Notes: generated by a model from the sequence alone, not told the origin. 64,000 bases of DNA from Stenotrophomonas sp. ATCM1_4 (GCF_004348115.1 NZ_QPFB01000001.1:211752-275751); one strand, 5' to 3'; counted from the stretch's first letter, positions 51,208-60,763 are shown. Numbers and translations: made by a program.

Positions 51208-51429
51208 ATGAACAAAGACATCATTTCCGGCAAGTGGAGCCAGCTCAAGGGCAAGGCGCAGGCCAAGTGGGGCGACCTGACCGACGATGACCTGACCATC
51301 GCCGAAGGCAACGCCGAATACCTGGCCGGGCGCCTGCAGGAGCGCTACGGCTGGGCCAAGGACCGCGCCGAAACCGAGGTGCGTGACTTCCAGAAGGCCC
51401 TGCACAAGGACTACCCGGACTATCACTGA
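51208..51429 (+). CDS. CsbD-family stress protein
   Basis: A 73-aa CsbD-like protein ([40 protein letters not shown]). The family is small, hydrophilic and induced by general stress in many bacteria; biochemical function is unknown. It follows the entericidin pair but is separated by a terminator, so it is probably under its own stress promoter. Confidence 0.93.
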   Translation: MNKDIISGKWSQLKGKAQAKWGDLTDDDLTIAEGNAEYLAGRLQERYGWAKDRAETEVRDFQKALHKDYPDYH

Positions 51430-51450
51430 GTCGCGTGGGTACCTTGCCGG

Positions 51451-51479
51451 GGAAAGGGCCGCGTCCAGCGGCCCTTTCC
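51451..51479 (+). terminator. Terminator between CsbD gene and convergent gene
   Basis: Perfect 12-bp inverted repeat GGAAAGGGCCGC/GCGGCCCTTTCC with a 5-nt loop between two convergent genes. The T run is short on both sides, but the position supports a shared terminator. Confidence 0.75.
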
Positions 51480-51499
51480 ATTGCCGGCGTGCCCGTCAC

Positions 51500-52324
51500 T
51501 CAGCGGCCACGGGCCGGCGGGTCGGGCACGAAGCCGCCCGGGAAGGCTTGCGGGGCGGTGGCGTTGCCGCCGCGGTAGCGCGGCAGCACGCCCATCGCGA
51601 CCAGGCGGGAGCGGGCGTCATAGCGGATCTGGCTGACCTGCACCGGCGTGCGGCTGGCGCGTTCGAAATGGGTCAACGAGGACTGCGACCACTCGCGCGC
51701 GCCATGGCCGGTACCCAGCTGCTGGCGATTGGCGCTGGGGCTGCGTGCGGACGGCATCGCCGCCGATGCTTCCGCGGCAGCGGCCTTGTCGGCGCTGGCC
51801 TCCGAGGCGATGCCGCGCGGCATCGGGCGCGGTGCCGGCATCGGCCGGTAGTCGTCGTAGACCCGGGCGCGGGCTTCCTCGAACACGGCGATGCCGACCA
51901 CGCCGACGTTGGCCGGGCGGCCGGTGCGGCTGGCGTAGCTGTCGCCGTGGTCGGTGAACACGAACTGCGCCACTTCGGCATTGGACTTGCGCCAGCCGGT
52001 GATCTCGCTGCTCTGCCACGGTTCCAGCACGTAGCCGGACTGGTCGGGCGAGGCGGTCTGGCCGCTGATCGCGTTGACGCCATCCACCGACAGCACCACC
52101 AACACGCGCTCGCCGGTGCGGTTGCGCAACTGCACGCTGTAGCGGTGGCCCGGGCTGCCGGCCACCCAGCGCTGGCCGCGGTGCGGGTATTGGTCCAGGT
52201 CACCCTCGCCATCGCGGTCGATGATGGACACCGCCACCGGGCCGTCAGCCGGGGGCGGCACGGGGCCGTAGCTGAAGCCACTCAGGGCGAGGACGGACAG
52301 CAGGCTGGCGCAGAAACGGTACAT
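51500..52324 (-). CDS. Exported hypothetical protein
   Basis: A 274-aa protein with a signal peptide (FCASLLSVLALSGFSYG). The middle looks like a beta-sandwich (GHRYSVQLRNRTGERVLVVLSVDGVNAISG; SEITGWRKSNAEVAQFVF), followed by an Ala/Pro-rich stretch and a Gly/Arg-rich end. Conserved proteins of this look occur in Xanthomonadaceae as far as I recall; function is not known. It diverges from trpS, with 121 bases between. Confidence 0.78.
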   Translation of the reverse strand: MYRFCASLLSVLALSGFSYGPVPPPADGPVAVSIIDRDGEGDLDQYPHRGQRWVAGSPGHRYSVQLRNRTGERVLVVLSVDGVNAISGQTASPDQSGYVLEPWQSSEITGWRKSNAEVAQFVFTDHGDSYASRTGRPANVGVVGIAVFEEARARVYDDYRPMPAPRPMPRGIASEASADKAAAAEASAAMPSARSPSANRQQLGTGHGAREWSQSSLTHFERASRTPVQVSQIRYDARSRLVAMGVLPRYRGGNATAPQAFPGGFVPDPPARGR

Positions 52325-52445
52325 GGCGGGCTCCTTGGCGGGGTACGCGGCTTGGAACGTCCCGCCGCGGCCGGTGGGGTTGGGGGCAGGGAGCCGGCCG
52401 GGGCGTTACACTGGGCCGGTTAATCCGTCCGTCAGATTTGTGCTC

Positions 52446-53747
52446 ATGACTACCCGCGTCCTTACCGGCATTACCCCCTCCGGTACCCCCCACCTGGGCA
52501 ATTACGTCGGTGCCATCCGCCCGGCCATCGCCGCCAGCCGCGCCTCGGACATCGAGAGCTTCTTCTTCCTGGCCGACCTGCACAGCCTGATCAAGTCGCA
52601 GGAGCCCGAGCGTACCCAGCGTTCGACCCTGGAGATCGCCGCCAGCTGGCTGGCCTGTGGCCTGGACCCGGACAAGGTGTGGTTCTACCGGCAGAGCGAC
52701 ATCCCGGAAACCACCGAGCTGATGTGGTTCCTGACCGTGGTGGCGAGCAAGGGCATCCTCAACCGCGCCCACGCCTACAAGGCCGCGGTGGACAAGAACC
52801 GCGAGGAGCAGCTGGACGACGACGCGGGCGTGACCGCCGGGTTGTTCATGTACCCGGTGCTGATGGCCGCCGACATCCTGATCTTCAACGCCAACCGCGT
52901 GCCGGTGGGGCGTGACCAGATCCAGCACATCGAGATGGCGCGCGACTTCGCGCAGCGCTTCAACCATGTCTACGGCAAGGAGTACTTCGCCCTGCCGGAA
53001 GTGATCATCGACGAGCAGGTGGCCACGCTGGCCGGCCTGGATGGTCGCAAGATGAGCAAGAGCTACCACAACACCATCCCGCTGTTCGCCCCGCGCGAGG
53101 AGCTGAAGAAGCTGGTGTTCTCCATCGTCACCGATTCTCGCGCACCGGGCGAGCCGAAGGACACCGAGGGCTCGGCGTTGTTCCAGATGTACCAGGCCTT
53201 CGCCACGCCGGAGCAGACCACGGCCTTCGCGCAGGCCTTTGCCGCGGGCATCAGCTGGGGCGATGCCAAGCAGCAGTTGTTCGAGCGCATCGACGGCGAG
53301 CTGTCGCCGCTTCGCGAGCGCTACAACGCGCTGATGGCCGAGCCGGAGAAGATCGAGGCGATCCTGCGCCAGCGCGGCCAGCAGCTGCGCGAGCAGTTCG
53401 CCATCCCGCTGCTGAAGGAGCTGCGCCATGCGGTGGGCCTGCGCGACCTGTCCACCGCCGGCGATGCGCCCAAGGCCGTGGTGGTCGCCAAGGCCGCGCT
53501 GCCACTGTTCAAGCAATACCGCGAGAAGGACGGCCGCTTCTATTTCAAGCTGCTCGACGGCCAAGGCCAGCTGCTGATCCAGAGCGAGGGCTTTGATTCG
53601 CCGCGCGATGCCGGCCAGCTGATCGCGGTGATCAAGCAGGCCGAGCAGGGCGATGCGCTGCAGAGCGAATTGTTCCGGCTGGAGGCCGAGATGGCACCGG
53701 TGCTGGACGCGCTGCAGGCACTGCGCGAGGCCGCTGCCAAGGACTGA
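52446..53747 (+). CDS. trpS: Tryptophanyl-tRNA synthetase with C-terminal extension
   Basis: A 433-aa class I aminoacyl-tRNA synthetase that charges tRNA-Trp. The ATG at 52446 starts MTTRVLTGITPSG; the HIGH-like motif is TPHLGNYVG and the KMSKS motif is GRKMSKSYHN. Usual TrpS is about 330-340 aa. Here residues about 348-405 form an added module (LFKQYREKDGRFYFKLLDGQ, then LIQSEGFDSPRDAGQLI) resembling a YegP/DUF1508 repeat. The extension's function is unknown. Confidence 0.95.
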   Translation: MTTRVLTGITPSGTPHLGNYVGAIRPAIAASRASDIESFFFLADLHSLIKSQEPERTQRSTLEIAASWLACGLDPDKVWFYRQSDIPETTELMWFLTVVASKGILNRAHAYKAAVDKNREEQLDDDAGVTAGLFMYPVLMAADILIFNANRVPVGRDQIQHIEMARDFAQRFNHVYGKEYFALPEVIIDEQVATLAGLDGRKMSKSYHNTIPLFAPREELKKLVFSIVTDSRAPGEPKDTEGSALFQMYQAFATPEQTTAFAQAFAAGISWGDAKQQLFERIDGELSPLRERYNALMAEPEKIEAILRQRGQQLREQFAIPLLKELRHAVGLRDLSTAGDAPKAVVVAKAALPLFKQYREKDGRFYFKLLDGQGQLLIQSEGFDSPRDAGQLIAVIKQAEQGDALQSELFRLEAEMAPVLDALQALREAAAKD

Positions 53748-53768
53748 ACCCACGGGAGGAATGCGTCG

Positions 53769-54062
53769 ATGGCCTGGTTGTCGTTGTTGTTGTTCCTCCC
53801 CTGGTTCTGCGTGATGGGGGCGTTGTACTGGTGGTTCCCGCGCCAGCCGCGCCACCGCACCCGCACCCTGTTCGACGCCGGCATGCTGGTGCTGGCGCTG
53901 CTGGTCAGCGCCGGCTTCATGCATTGGGGTTACCGGGTGGGCGCGGCCGAGGTGGCCGACGGGCTGTGGAAACAGATCATGGCGGTGCTGTACGCCTACG
54001 GCGGCTTCCTGGCGGTGATGGTGTTGGCGCTGCTGTTGCGCCCGCGCGTGCTGCGACGCTGA
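53769..54062 (+). CDS. Small three-TM membrane protein
   Basis: A 97-aa protein with three hydrophobic segments (LSLLLFLPWFCVMGALYWW; LFDAGMLVLALLVSAGFM; YAYGGFLAVMVLALLL). GGGAGG lies upstream of the ATG. It follows trpS by 21 bases and may share its transcript. No named family is recognised. Confidence 0.8.
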   Translation: MAWLSLLLFLPWFCVMGALYWWFPRQPRHRTRTLFDAGMLVLALLVSAGFMHWGYRVGAAEVADGLWKQIMAVLYAYGGFLAVMVLALLLRPRVLRR

Positions 54063-54145
54063 GCCACGCCTGCGACCAAGGTCCGGGTTGAGCCGCCTGG
54101 CGGTGGCTGTCAGGATCGAAGCCGGTTCCCGTGGGAGTTGTGCAG

Positions 54146-55078
54146 ATGTCCGTCGAACATGGCATCCATACCATCGACACCGCGTTCCAGCGCGATCATT
54201 TCGATGCGGCGTACCTCATCGTGCAGGACGGCCGAGGCGCCTTCGTCGACTGCGGCACCAGCCATTCGTTGCCGAACCTGCTGGCCAGCGTGGCGCAGGC
54301 CGGGTTGCAGCCGGCCGACATCGATTGGCTGATCCTGACCCATGTGCACCTGGACCATGCCGGCGGCGCGGGTGCGCTCATGCAGCAGCTGCCCAATGCG
54401 CGGCTGGTGGTGCACCCACGCGGCGCGCAACACATGATCGATCCGGCGCGGCTGATCGCCGGTGCCACCGCGGTGTATGGCCAAGCCGAGATCGCGCGCA
54501 GCTACGGGCAGATCCTGCCGGTGCCCGCCGAGCGCGTGGTGGTGGCCGAGGGCGGGCACAGGGTGTCGCTGGCCGGCCGCACGCTGGAATGCATCGACAC
54601 GCCCGGGCATGCACGCCACCACCACTGCATCTGGGATGAGGCCAGCCGCAGCTGGTTCACCGGCGATACCTTCGGGCTGTCCTACCGCGAGCTGGACAGC
54701 GCTGCCGGCGCGTTCATCGTGCCGACGTCCTCGCCGGTGCAGTTCGAGCCCGAGGCGATGCATGCCTCGATCGAACGCTTGATGGCACGTCGCCCGGAGG
54801 CGATGTACCTGACCCATTACGGGCGGGTGGTTGATACCGCGCGACTGGCCGCGGAACTGCATGAGCAGATCGACGCGATGGTGGTGATCGCCCGTCGCTG
54901 CGATGGCCTGCCGCAGCGGCACCAAGTGCTGGTGGACGCGCTGGCCGGCCTGTATGTGGCACGGTTGCGGCATCTGGGCAGTTCGCTGGACGAGAACGAA
55001 GTGCGGCGCGTGCTGGGCATGGATATCGAGCTCAATGCGCAGGGATTGGCGTGCTGGCTGGACCGGGACAAGCGCTGA
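54146..55078 (+). CDS. MBL-fold metallo-hydrolase
   Basis: A 310-aa metallo-beta-lactamase-fold hydrolase. I chose the ATG at 54146, with GGGAG upstream, over an in-frame GTG at 54131. The metal motif is THVHLDHAGG, with further ligands in DTPGHARHHHCI and in the SWFTGDTFGLSYRE region. The N-terminus has the usual strand pair ending in FVDCGTSHSLPNLL. The C-terminal ~100 residues are helical. The substrate is not predictable from sequence. Confidence 0.87.
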   Translation: MSVEHGIHTIDTAFQRDHFDAAYLIVQDGRGAFVDCGTSHSLPNLLASVAQAGLQPADIDWLILTHVHLDHAGGAGALMQQLPNARLVVHPRGAQHMIDPARLIAGATAVYGQAEIARSYGQILPVPAERVVVAEGGHRVSLAGRTLECIDTPGHARHHHCIWDEASRSWFTGDTFGLSYRELDSAAGAFIVPTSSPVQFEPEAMHASIERLMARRPEAMYLTHYGRVVDTARLAAELHEQIDAMVVIARRCDGLPQRHQVLVDALAGLYVARLRHLGSSLDENEVRRVLGMDIELNAQGLACWLDRDKR

Positions 55079-55413
55079 GGTTTTCTGGGGGAGGCGTGCG
55101 GGGATCTCGCGGCACGGTGACATGGGATGGAGTTCGGAGGACTGGCTTGTGCTGCGAACCGCGCCCCCTCCCCTTGGCCTGCGGCCAAGGGGAGGGGGCG
55201 AAAAGCAGCGTTCACGGTGATCTGATCGAACGGCATGAACTGCCTCCTCCCTTTTGCGAAGCAAAGGGGAGGGCTGGGGAGGGGTGCTGTTGGCGGTGTT
55301 CGATGAGGACCGAAGGGGTAACCGCTTCGCGGCCGAAGCCGCTCCTACTCATTGGGGTTCTTCCTACGTAAAATCACCGGTTCTGCCTGTTGCTGGTACC
55401 TGCCGTGAACCCG
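55079..55413. other. Intergenic region with large palindromes
   Basis: No gene. It holds a perfect 18-bp inverted repeat (55162-55179 with 55183-55200, 3-nt loop) and a near-perfect 11-bp one at 55247-55271. Both belong to a CCCTCCC/GGGAGGG-type family that recurs at 57170-57280 and 60768-60802. Confidence 0.7.
55162..55200. repeat. 18-bp perfect inverted repeat
   Basis: Arms CGCCCCCTCCCCTTGGCC and complement around TGC. Follows the MBL-hydrolase gene; could act as a 3'-end RNA structure or as a dispersed palindromic element. Confidence 0.85.
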
Positions 55414-57066
55414 ATGCGCATCCTGCTGCTCTCGTCCTGCCTGTTCGTTGGCGGCATCGCCAATGCAGCCAACGACCTGCCCGGCGGAGGCATCAATCCG
55501 GAGGCGCTGTCGCAGCACGTCCGCGTGCTGGCCTCCGATGCGTTCGAAGGACGCGCGCCGGCCAGCAACGGAGAGCAGCGCACGGTCGACTACCTGGTCG
55601 AGCAGTTCACCAAGGCCGGCCTGCAGCCCGGTGGCGCCAACGGCAGCTGGGTGCAGGAAGTGCCGCTGGTGCGGGCGACCGTCGATGGCGAGGTGGCGGC
55701 CAGCCTGACGCTGGGTGGCAAGACGCTGCCGCTGGTCAACGGCGAGGACATCACCCTGCAGAGCCTGAGCCCGTTTGGCGTGGTGGACCAGCAGGACGTG
55801 CCGCTGGTGTTCGTCGGCTACGGCATCTCCGCACCGGAGCGGCATTGGGACGACTACAAGGACCTGGACCTGAGCGGCAAGATCGCGGTGGTGCTGATCA
55901 ACGACGCCGACTTCGAGGCCGAGCAGCCCGGTGCGTTCGATGGCAAGGCGGTGACCTACTACGGCCGCTGGACCTACAAGTTCGAGGAAGCCGCGCGGCG
56001 CGGTGCCGAAGGCGTGCTGATCGTCCACGAGACCGCGCCGGCGGCCTATCCATGGGCGACGGTGAAGGCATCGGGCACCTCGCCGCTGTTCGACATCGAG
56101 CGCAGCCAGGACGATGCATTGGCGGCGCACACGCCGGTGCGTGGCTGGATGCAGCGGGCATTGGCCGAGCGCATCTTCAGCGCCGCCGGGCTGGACTTCG
56201 AAGCGGAGAAGCGCAAGGCGATGCGCGCCGACTTCCAACCGGTCGCGTTGGGTGACGCGCGCCTGTCGGCCAGCTTCTGGGTCAAGCGCGAGCGCGTGGT
56301 CAGCCGCAACGTGGTGGCCAAGCTGGAAGGCGCCAGCCATCCGGAAGAGTCGGTGATCTTCTCTGCGCACTGGGATGCGTTCGGCATCGGCCAGCCCGAT
56401 GCGAATGGCCAGACCGTGCGCCACGGCGCCATCGACAACGCCACCGGCGTGGCCGCGGTGCTGGAACTGGGCCGCGTGTTCGCCGCCGGTCCGCGCCCGC
56501 AGCGCAGCCTGTACTTCGTGGCGCTGACCGCCGAGGAGAAGGGCTTGCTGGGGGCGAGCTACTACGCCGCCCACCCGCTGGCGCCGCTGGAAACCACGGT
56601 GGCGGTGCTGAACATCGAGATGTTCAGCCCGGACGGCGAGAACGCCGACATCGCCACCTGGGGCAAGGGCCGCGTCTCGCTGGAACAGGACATCGACCGC
56701 GTGGCCAAGGCCCGCGGCCGGCGCTGGTCGCCGGACCCGAACCTGGAAGCCGGCTTCTTCTACCGCGCCGACCATTTCGCCTTCGCCCGCAAGGGCGTGC
56801 CAGCGATCACCGTGGGTGCCGGGCTGGACAAGCTCGACGGCGGCGTGGCCGCTGGCCGCGCGCTGCGGGATGCCTACTTCGCCAAGTGCTACCACCAGGC
56901 CTGCGATGCCTGGTCACCGCAGTGGGATGGACGTGGCCTGGCCGCCGACACCCTGCTGGTCTACGACCTGGGCCTGGAACTGGCCAACAGCCGCCGGTGG
57001 CCGACGTGGGAGAAGGGCGCCGAGTTCGAGGCGGCACGCGAAGCGAGCGACGCGGCGCGGCGCTGA
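55414..57066 (+). CDS. Exported M28-family zinc peptidase
   Basis: A 550-aa secreted metallopeptidase. The ATG at 55414 gives a signal peptide (ILLLSSCLFVGGIANA); a GTG three codons earlier is possible. A PA-like inserted domain spans about 120-270 (VFVGYGISAPERHWDDYKDL). Metal ligands: SAHWDAFG, DNATGVAAV, TAEEKGLLG, NIEMFSPDGEN and a late YHQACD. It is probably an aminopeptidase of the periplasm or outer face. Confidence 0.92.
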   Translation: MRILLLSSCLFVGGIANAANDLPGGGINPEALSQHVRVLASDAFEGRAPASNGEQRTVDYLVEQFTKAGLQPGGANGSWVQEVPLVRATVDGEVAASLTLGGKTLPLVNGEDITLQSLSPFGVVDQQDVPLVFVGYGISAPERHWDDYKDLDLSGKIAVVLINDADFEAEQPGAFDGKAVTYYGRWTYKFEEAARRGAEGVLIVHETAPAAYPWATVKASGTSPLFDIERSQDDALAAHTPVRGWMQRALAERIFSAAGLDFEAEKRKAMRADFQPVALGDARLSASFWVKRERVVSRNVVAKLEGASHPEESVIFSAHWDAFGIGQPDANGQTVRHGAIDNATGVAAVLELGRVFAAGPRPQRSLYFVALTAEEKGLLGASYYAAHPLAPLETTVAVLNIEMFSPDGENADIATWGKGRVSLEQDIDRVAKARGRRWSPDPNLEAGFFYRADHFAFARKGVPAITVGAGLDKLDGGVAAGRALRDAYFAKCYHQACDAWSPQWDGRGLAADTLLVYDLGLELANSRRWPTWEKGAEFEAAREASDAARR

Positions 57067-57078
57067 GGCAGGATTCGC

Positions 57079-57106
57079 ACGTCATTCCCGCGTGCGGGAA
57101 TGACGT
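57079..57106. repeat. 13-bp perfect palindrome after M28 gene
   Basis: ACGTCATTCCCGC and its complement with a 2-nt spacer, 12 bases after the M28 stop. The CATTCCCGC core is a common extragenic palindrome in proteobacteria. It may end transcription or stabilise the mRNA. The rest of the gap to 57323 carries two more CCCTCCC-type palindromes. Confidence 0.85.
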
Positions 57107-57323
57107 AACCCGACGGGTTTCTCACTTCTCCCTGAAGGCCAGGGCCAGAGCTACCCCTCCCCAGTCCTCCCCTGCTGCGCAAGGAAGGGGGCGGTTGTGC
57201 GTGGTCGGTGAGATGGCGGCGAAGCCTGCTTTTCGCCCCCTCCCTTCCGCGAAGCAGAGGGGAGGGCTGGGGAGGGGGTGCTTGGGGACGTGCAGGGGAG
57301 CGCACTCCTCTTCACTCCTCCCT

Positions 57324-58655
57324 TCATCCGCGGGTGCCATCCAGCCAATTGGGTCCCTTGTTCTTCAGGAAGAACACGTACACCACCAGCGAGACGGCGA
57401 TCACCGCGGTGACGTAGATCGCGAAGGTATCGACATGGCCTGTCTTCAACGCGGCCTGGTACAACAGCGGCGCGGTGCCACCGAACAGCGAGTTGGCCAG
57501 CGCGTAGCCAAAGCCCACGCCCAGCGCACGCACGTGGGTGGGGAACAGTTCGGCCTTCACCACCGCGTTGATCGAGGTGTAGCCGGTGAGGATGACGAAG
57601 GCGATGGCCAGGGTCATGAAGGCCGCCAGCGCATCGTGCTGCTGCGGCAGCTGGGTGACCATGTACCAGGTGTAGAGCACGCCGCCGACGCCGAAGAACA
57701 CCAGCAGGCTCTTGCGGCCGATGCGGTCCGACAGCCAGCCACCGAGCGGTTGCAGCACCATCAGGAAGGCAAGCACGCCCAGGTTGATCAGCGTGCCGGT
57801 CATCACGTCATCGCCGGCGAACGCGCTCTGGATCATCTTCGGCCCGTTCACCGAGTAGGTGTAGAACGCCACGGTGCCGCCGGCAGTGATCAGGAAGCAC
57901 AGCAGCAGCGGACGCCATTGGTGCACGAACAGCTCGTACATGGAGCCGGAGGCCTTGGCGCGGCCTTCCCTGGCGGCTTCGATGGAATCGGCGGTCAGTG
58001 ATTCATCCATGCTCCGGCGCAGCCAGAACACCACCAGCGCGGCGATGCCACCGATGCCGAATGCCACCCGCCAGCCCCAGGCCGAGATTTCCGGCTTGTC
58101 CCAGAAGGTGAGCATCAGCAGCAGGGTGAGCTGGGCCAGCACGTGGCCGCCAACCAGGGTCACGTAGTGGAACGAGGACAGGAAGCCACGCCGGCCGGGC
58201 AGGGCCGCTTCGGACATGTAGGTGGCACTGGTGCCGTATTCACCGCCGGTGGCGAAGCCCTGCAGCAGGCGCGCGAACAGCAGGACCAGCGCTGCGGCGC
58301 CGCCGATCTGTGACGCGGTCGGCGTGATGGCGATCAGGAACGAGCAGCCGGCCATCACCGACACCGAGACGGTCAGCGCTAGGCGCCGGCCATAGCGGTC
58401 GGCGAAGCGGCCGAAGTACCAGGCGCCGATCGGGCGCATCAGGAAGGTGGCGGCGAAGATCGCCCACACGTAGATCGTGGAGTTCTTGTCAGCGGCCGAG
58501 AAGAACTGTGATTCAAAGTAGACCGCGAACACCGAGTAGACGTAGACGTCGTACCACTCGACCAGGTTGCCGGCCGAGCCCTTGAGCGTGTTGGAGATCG
58601 AGCGGCGCAGTGCGGCATGGTCTGAACGCGCCGGGGTGACGGTGGAAGTGCTCAT
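57324..58655 (-). CDS. MFS transporter, alpha-ketoglutarate permease-like
   Basis: A 443-aa major facilitator of the metabolite:H+ symporter type with 12 hydrophobic segments. Motifs: LVEWYDVYVYSVFAVYF at the start, GRFADRYGRRLAL (MFS loop 2-3), RLLQGFATGGEYG and a second GGWLSDRIGRKSLL. The start at 58655 (MSTSTVTPARSDHAALRRSI) is preferred to a longer low-complexity extension. KgtP-like similarity suggests a dicarboxylate substrate; this is not certain. Confidence 0.9.
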   Translation of the reverse strand: MSTSTVTPARSDHAALRRSISNTLKGSAGNLVEWYDVYVYSVFAVYFESQFFSAADKNSTIYVWAIFAATFLMRPIGAWYFGRFADRYGRRLALTVSVSVMAGCSFLIAITPTASQIGGAAALVLLFARLLQGFATGGEYGTSATYMSEAALPGRRGFLSSFHYVTLVGGHVLAQLTLLLMLTFWDKPEISAWGWRVAFGIGGIAALVVFWLRRSMDESLTADSIEAAREGRAKASGSMYELFVHQWRPLLLCFLITAGGTVAFYTYSVNGPKMIQSAFAGDDVMTGTLINLGVLAFLMVLQPLGGWLSDRIGRKSLLVFFGVGGVLYTWYMVTQLPQQHDALAAFMTLAIAFVILTGYTSINAVVKAELFPTHVRALGVGFGYALANSLFGGTAPLLYQAALKTGHVDTFAIYVTAVIAVSLVVYVFFLKNKGPNWLDGTRG

Positions 58656-58863
58656 GTCGGGTGATGTCCTCGCGTGCTGGCCGGGGGCCGCTCCGTTGCC
58701 GGTGCCGGACGGAGGGGCGCCGCCCACCGTACCGCAAGCCGCCGCCGGGCGATGTAATGACTTGGTAGGGGGGCTGGGCGAAAACAGCATGCCGTTTTCC
58801 GTGCTGATAACGCGCGGCCCGGTGTCCTAGAATCCGTGTTCCCCTGATGGTGGTATCTGCCCC

Positions 58864-59763
58864 ATGTCTTCACCTGAAACCACGTCGGCTGCTCCGCGGA
58901 GCGGCCTTGTCGTCTTGGCATTGTTCCTGGTCTACGTGGTCTGGGGCTCCACCTACCTGGGCATCCACCTGGCGCTGGAAAGCGGGTTGCCGCCGCTGTC
59001 GGTGATCGCCGGCACGCGCTTCGTGCTGGCCGGCAGCCTGCTGTACGCGTTCCTGCGCTGGCGCGGCGTGGCCGCGCCCACCGGTGCGCAATGGAAGACG
59101 CTGGCGGTGATGGGCGGATGCCTGCTGTTCCTCGGCAACGGCATGGTGGTGCTGGCCGAGCGCGACGTGTCGTCCGGGCTGGCTGCGGTGGCGGTGGCCT
59201 CGGTGCCGTTGTGGATGGCGCTGTTCTCGGCCTTCCGTGGTGACACGGTGACGCGCGGGGAGTGGCTGGGCATCGCGATCGGCTTTGCCGGCGTGGTGTG
59301 GCTCAATGCCGGCAGCAGCCTGACCGCCACGCCGACCGGCCTGGTGCTGCTGCTGATCGCGCCGCTGGGCTGGGCGTTCGGCTCGATCTGGTCGCGCGGA
59401 CGCGACCTGCCATCGCCGTTCATGACCGCCGCCGGGCAGATGCTGTGCGGCGGCGTGATCCTGGTCTGCGCCGGCCTGCTGCGCGGCGAGCACTTCAACG
59501 GCTGGCCGAGCGTGAAGGGCGTGCTGTCGGTGGGCTACCTGACCGTGTTCGGCTCCATCGTCGCGTTCACCGCATACGTGTGGTTGCTGCACAACGTGCG
59601 GCCGGTGCTGGCCAGCAGCTATGCCTACGTGAACCCGGTGATCGCGGTGGCGCTGGGCATCTGGATCGCGCAGGAGCGTTTCAGTGCCTCCGATGTGGGT
59701 GCGATGGCGGTCATCCTGGCCGGCGTCGTGGTCATCACCCTTGCCCGGATCCGTCGCGCATGA
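58864..59763 (+). CDS. EamA-family transporter (YedA-like)
   Basis: A 299-aa drug/metabolite transporter with ten hydrophobic segments in two EamA repeats (VLALFLVYVVWGSTYLGI; YLTVFGSIVAFTAYVWLL). The N-terminal VWGSTYLGI and central SSGLAAVAVASVPLWMAL fit YedA-type permeases. The stop overlaps the next ATG (ATGA), so it is coupled with the rarD-like gene. Confidence 0.9.
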   Translation: MSSPETTSAAPRSGLVVLALFLVYVVWGSTYLGIHLALESGLPPLSVIAGTRFVLAGSLLYAFLRWRGVAAPTGAQWKTLAVMGGCLLFLGNGMVVLAERDVSSGLAAVAVASVPLWMALFSAFRGDTVTRGEWLGIAIGFAGVVWLNAGSSLTATPTGLVLLLIAPLGWAFGSIWSRGRDLPSPFMTAAGQMLCGGVILVCAGLLRGEHFNGWPSVKGVLSVGYLTVFGSIVAFTAYVWLLHNVRPVLASSYAYVNPVIAVALGIWIAQERFSASDVGAMAVILAGVVVITLARIRRA

Positions 59764-60653
59764 GCTCGTCCGACTACCGCAATGGCCTGTGGGCCACCAC
59801 GTTCGCCTTCGTCATCTGGGGTTTGTTCCCGTTGTACTGGCACCTGCTCAAGCAGGTGCCGTCGGACCAGATCATCGCCCACCGCATCGTGTGGAGCGCG
59901 GTGCTGCTGTGCAGCCTGTTGTTCGCGCGCGAGCGCCTGGGCTGGCTGAAGAAGATCTGGGCGGTGCCGCGCACCTTCTGGCTGCTGGGGCTGGCCAGCG
60001 TGGTGATCGGCTTCAACTGGAGCCTGTACATCTGGGCGGTCAATGCCGGGCACGTGGTCGAGACCAGCCTGGGGTATTTCATCAACCCGCTGCTGAGTGT
60101 GCTGCTGGGCGTGGTGGTGCTGGGCGAGCGGTTGGGCCGGCTGCAGTGGCTGGCGGTGGGCCTGGCCGCGCTGGGCGTGGCCTGGCTGACCTGGCAGGGC
60201 GGGCGGGTGCCGTGGATCGCGATCGGGCTGTCGATCTCGTTCGCGTTGTACGGCCTGCTGCGCAAGCTGACCGCGGTGGAGCCGGTGTCGGGCATCGGCA
60301 TGGAAAGCCTGTTCCTGTTCGTGCCGGCATTGGCCTGGGTGCTGTGGGCCGAGGCCGGGCATGGCGGTGGCTTCACCGGGACCTGGGGCTGGGGCACGCT
60401 GGTGCTGCTGGTCGCCTCCGGTGCGGTCAGCGCGGTGCCGTTGATCGCCTTCACCTACGGCGTGCGGCGCATCCCGTTGAGCGTGGTCGGCCTGTTGCAG
60501 TACATCGGCCCGACGCTGCAGTTCCTGTGCGGCGTGCTGGTGTTCCGCGAGCCGTTCGGCATGGCCAAGCTGGTGGGTTTCGCCTTTATCTGGGCCGGGC
60601 TGGTGGTGTTCGCGCTGGCCGGTTGGCGGGCCGCGCGCAGGGTGCGCGGGTAA
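59760..60653 (+). CDS. rarD: RarD-type EamA transporter
   Basis: A 297-aa permease of the RarD subgroup: GLWATTFAFVIWGLFPLYW, IIAHRIVWSAVLLC, and FNWSLYIWAVNAGHVVETSL, then GYFINPLLSVLLGVVVLGE, which are distinctive for RarD. Ten TM helices. The start overlaps the upstream EamA stop. The substrate is unknown. Confidence 0.93.
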   Translation: MSSSDYRNGLWATTFAFVIWGLFPLYWHLLKQVPSDQIIAHRIVWSAVLLCSLLFARERLGWLKKIWAVPRTFWLLGLASVVIGFNWSLYIWAVNAGHVVETSLGYFINPLLSVLLGVVVLGERLGRLQWLAVGLAALGVAWLTWQGGRVPWIAIGLSISFALYGLLRKLTAVEPVSGIGMESLFLFVPALAWVLWAEAGHGGGFTGTWGWGTLVLLVASGAVSAVPLIAFTYGVRRIPLSVVGLLQYIGPTLQFLCGVLVFREPFGMAKLVGFAFIWAGLVVFALAGWRAARRVRG

Positions 60654-60763
60654 TGGCGAGGAAGGCGGTGGGAGCGGCGTAAGCCGCGAAGCCGATACGC
60701 CAATTGCTGCAGGCATCGCTGCCATTGCAGGCTGTCTCGCTTCAGCACCAGCGCGCATGAACA

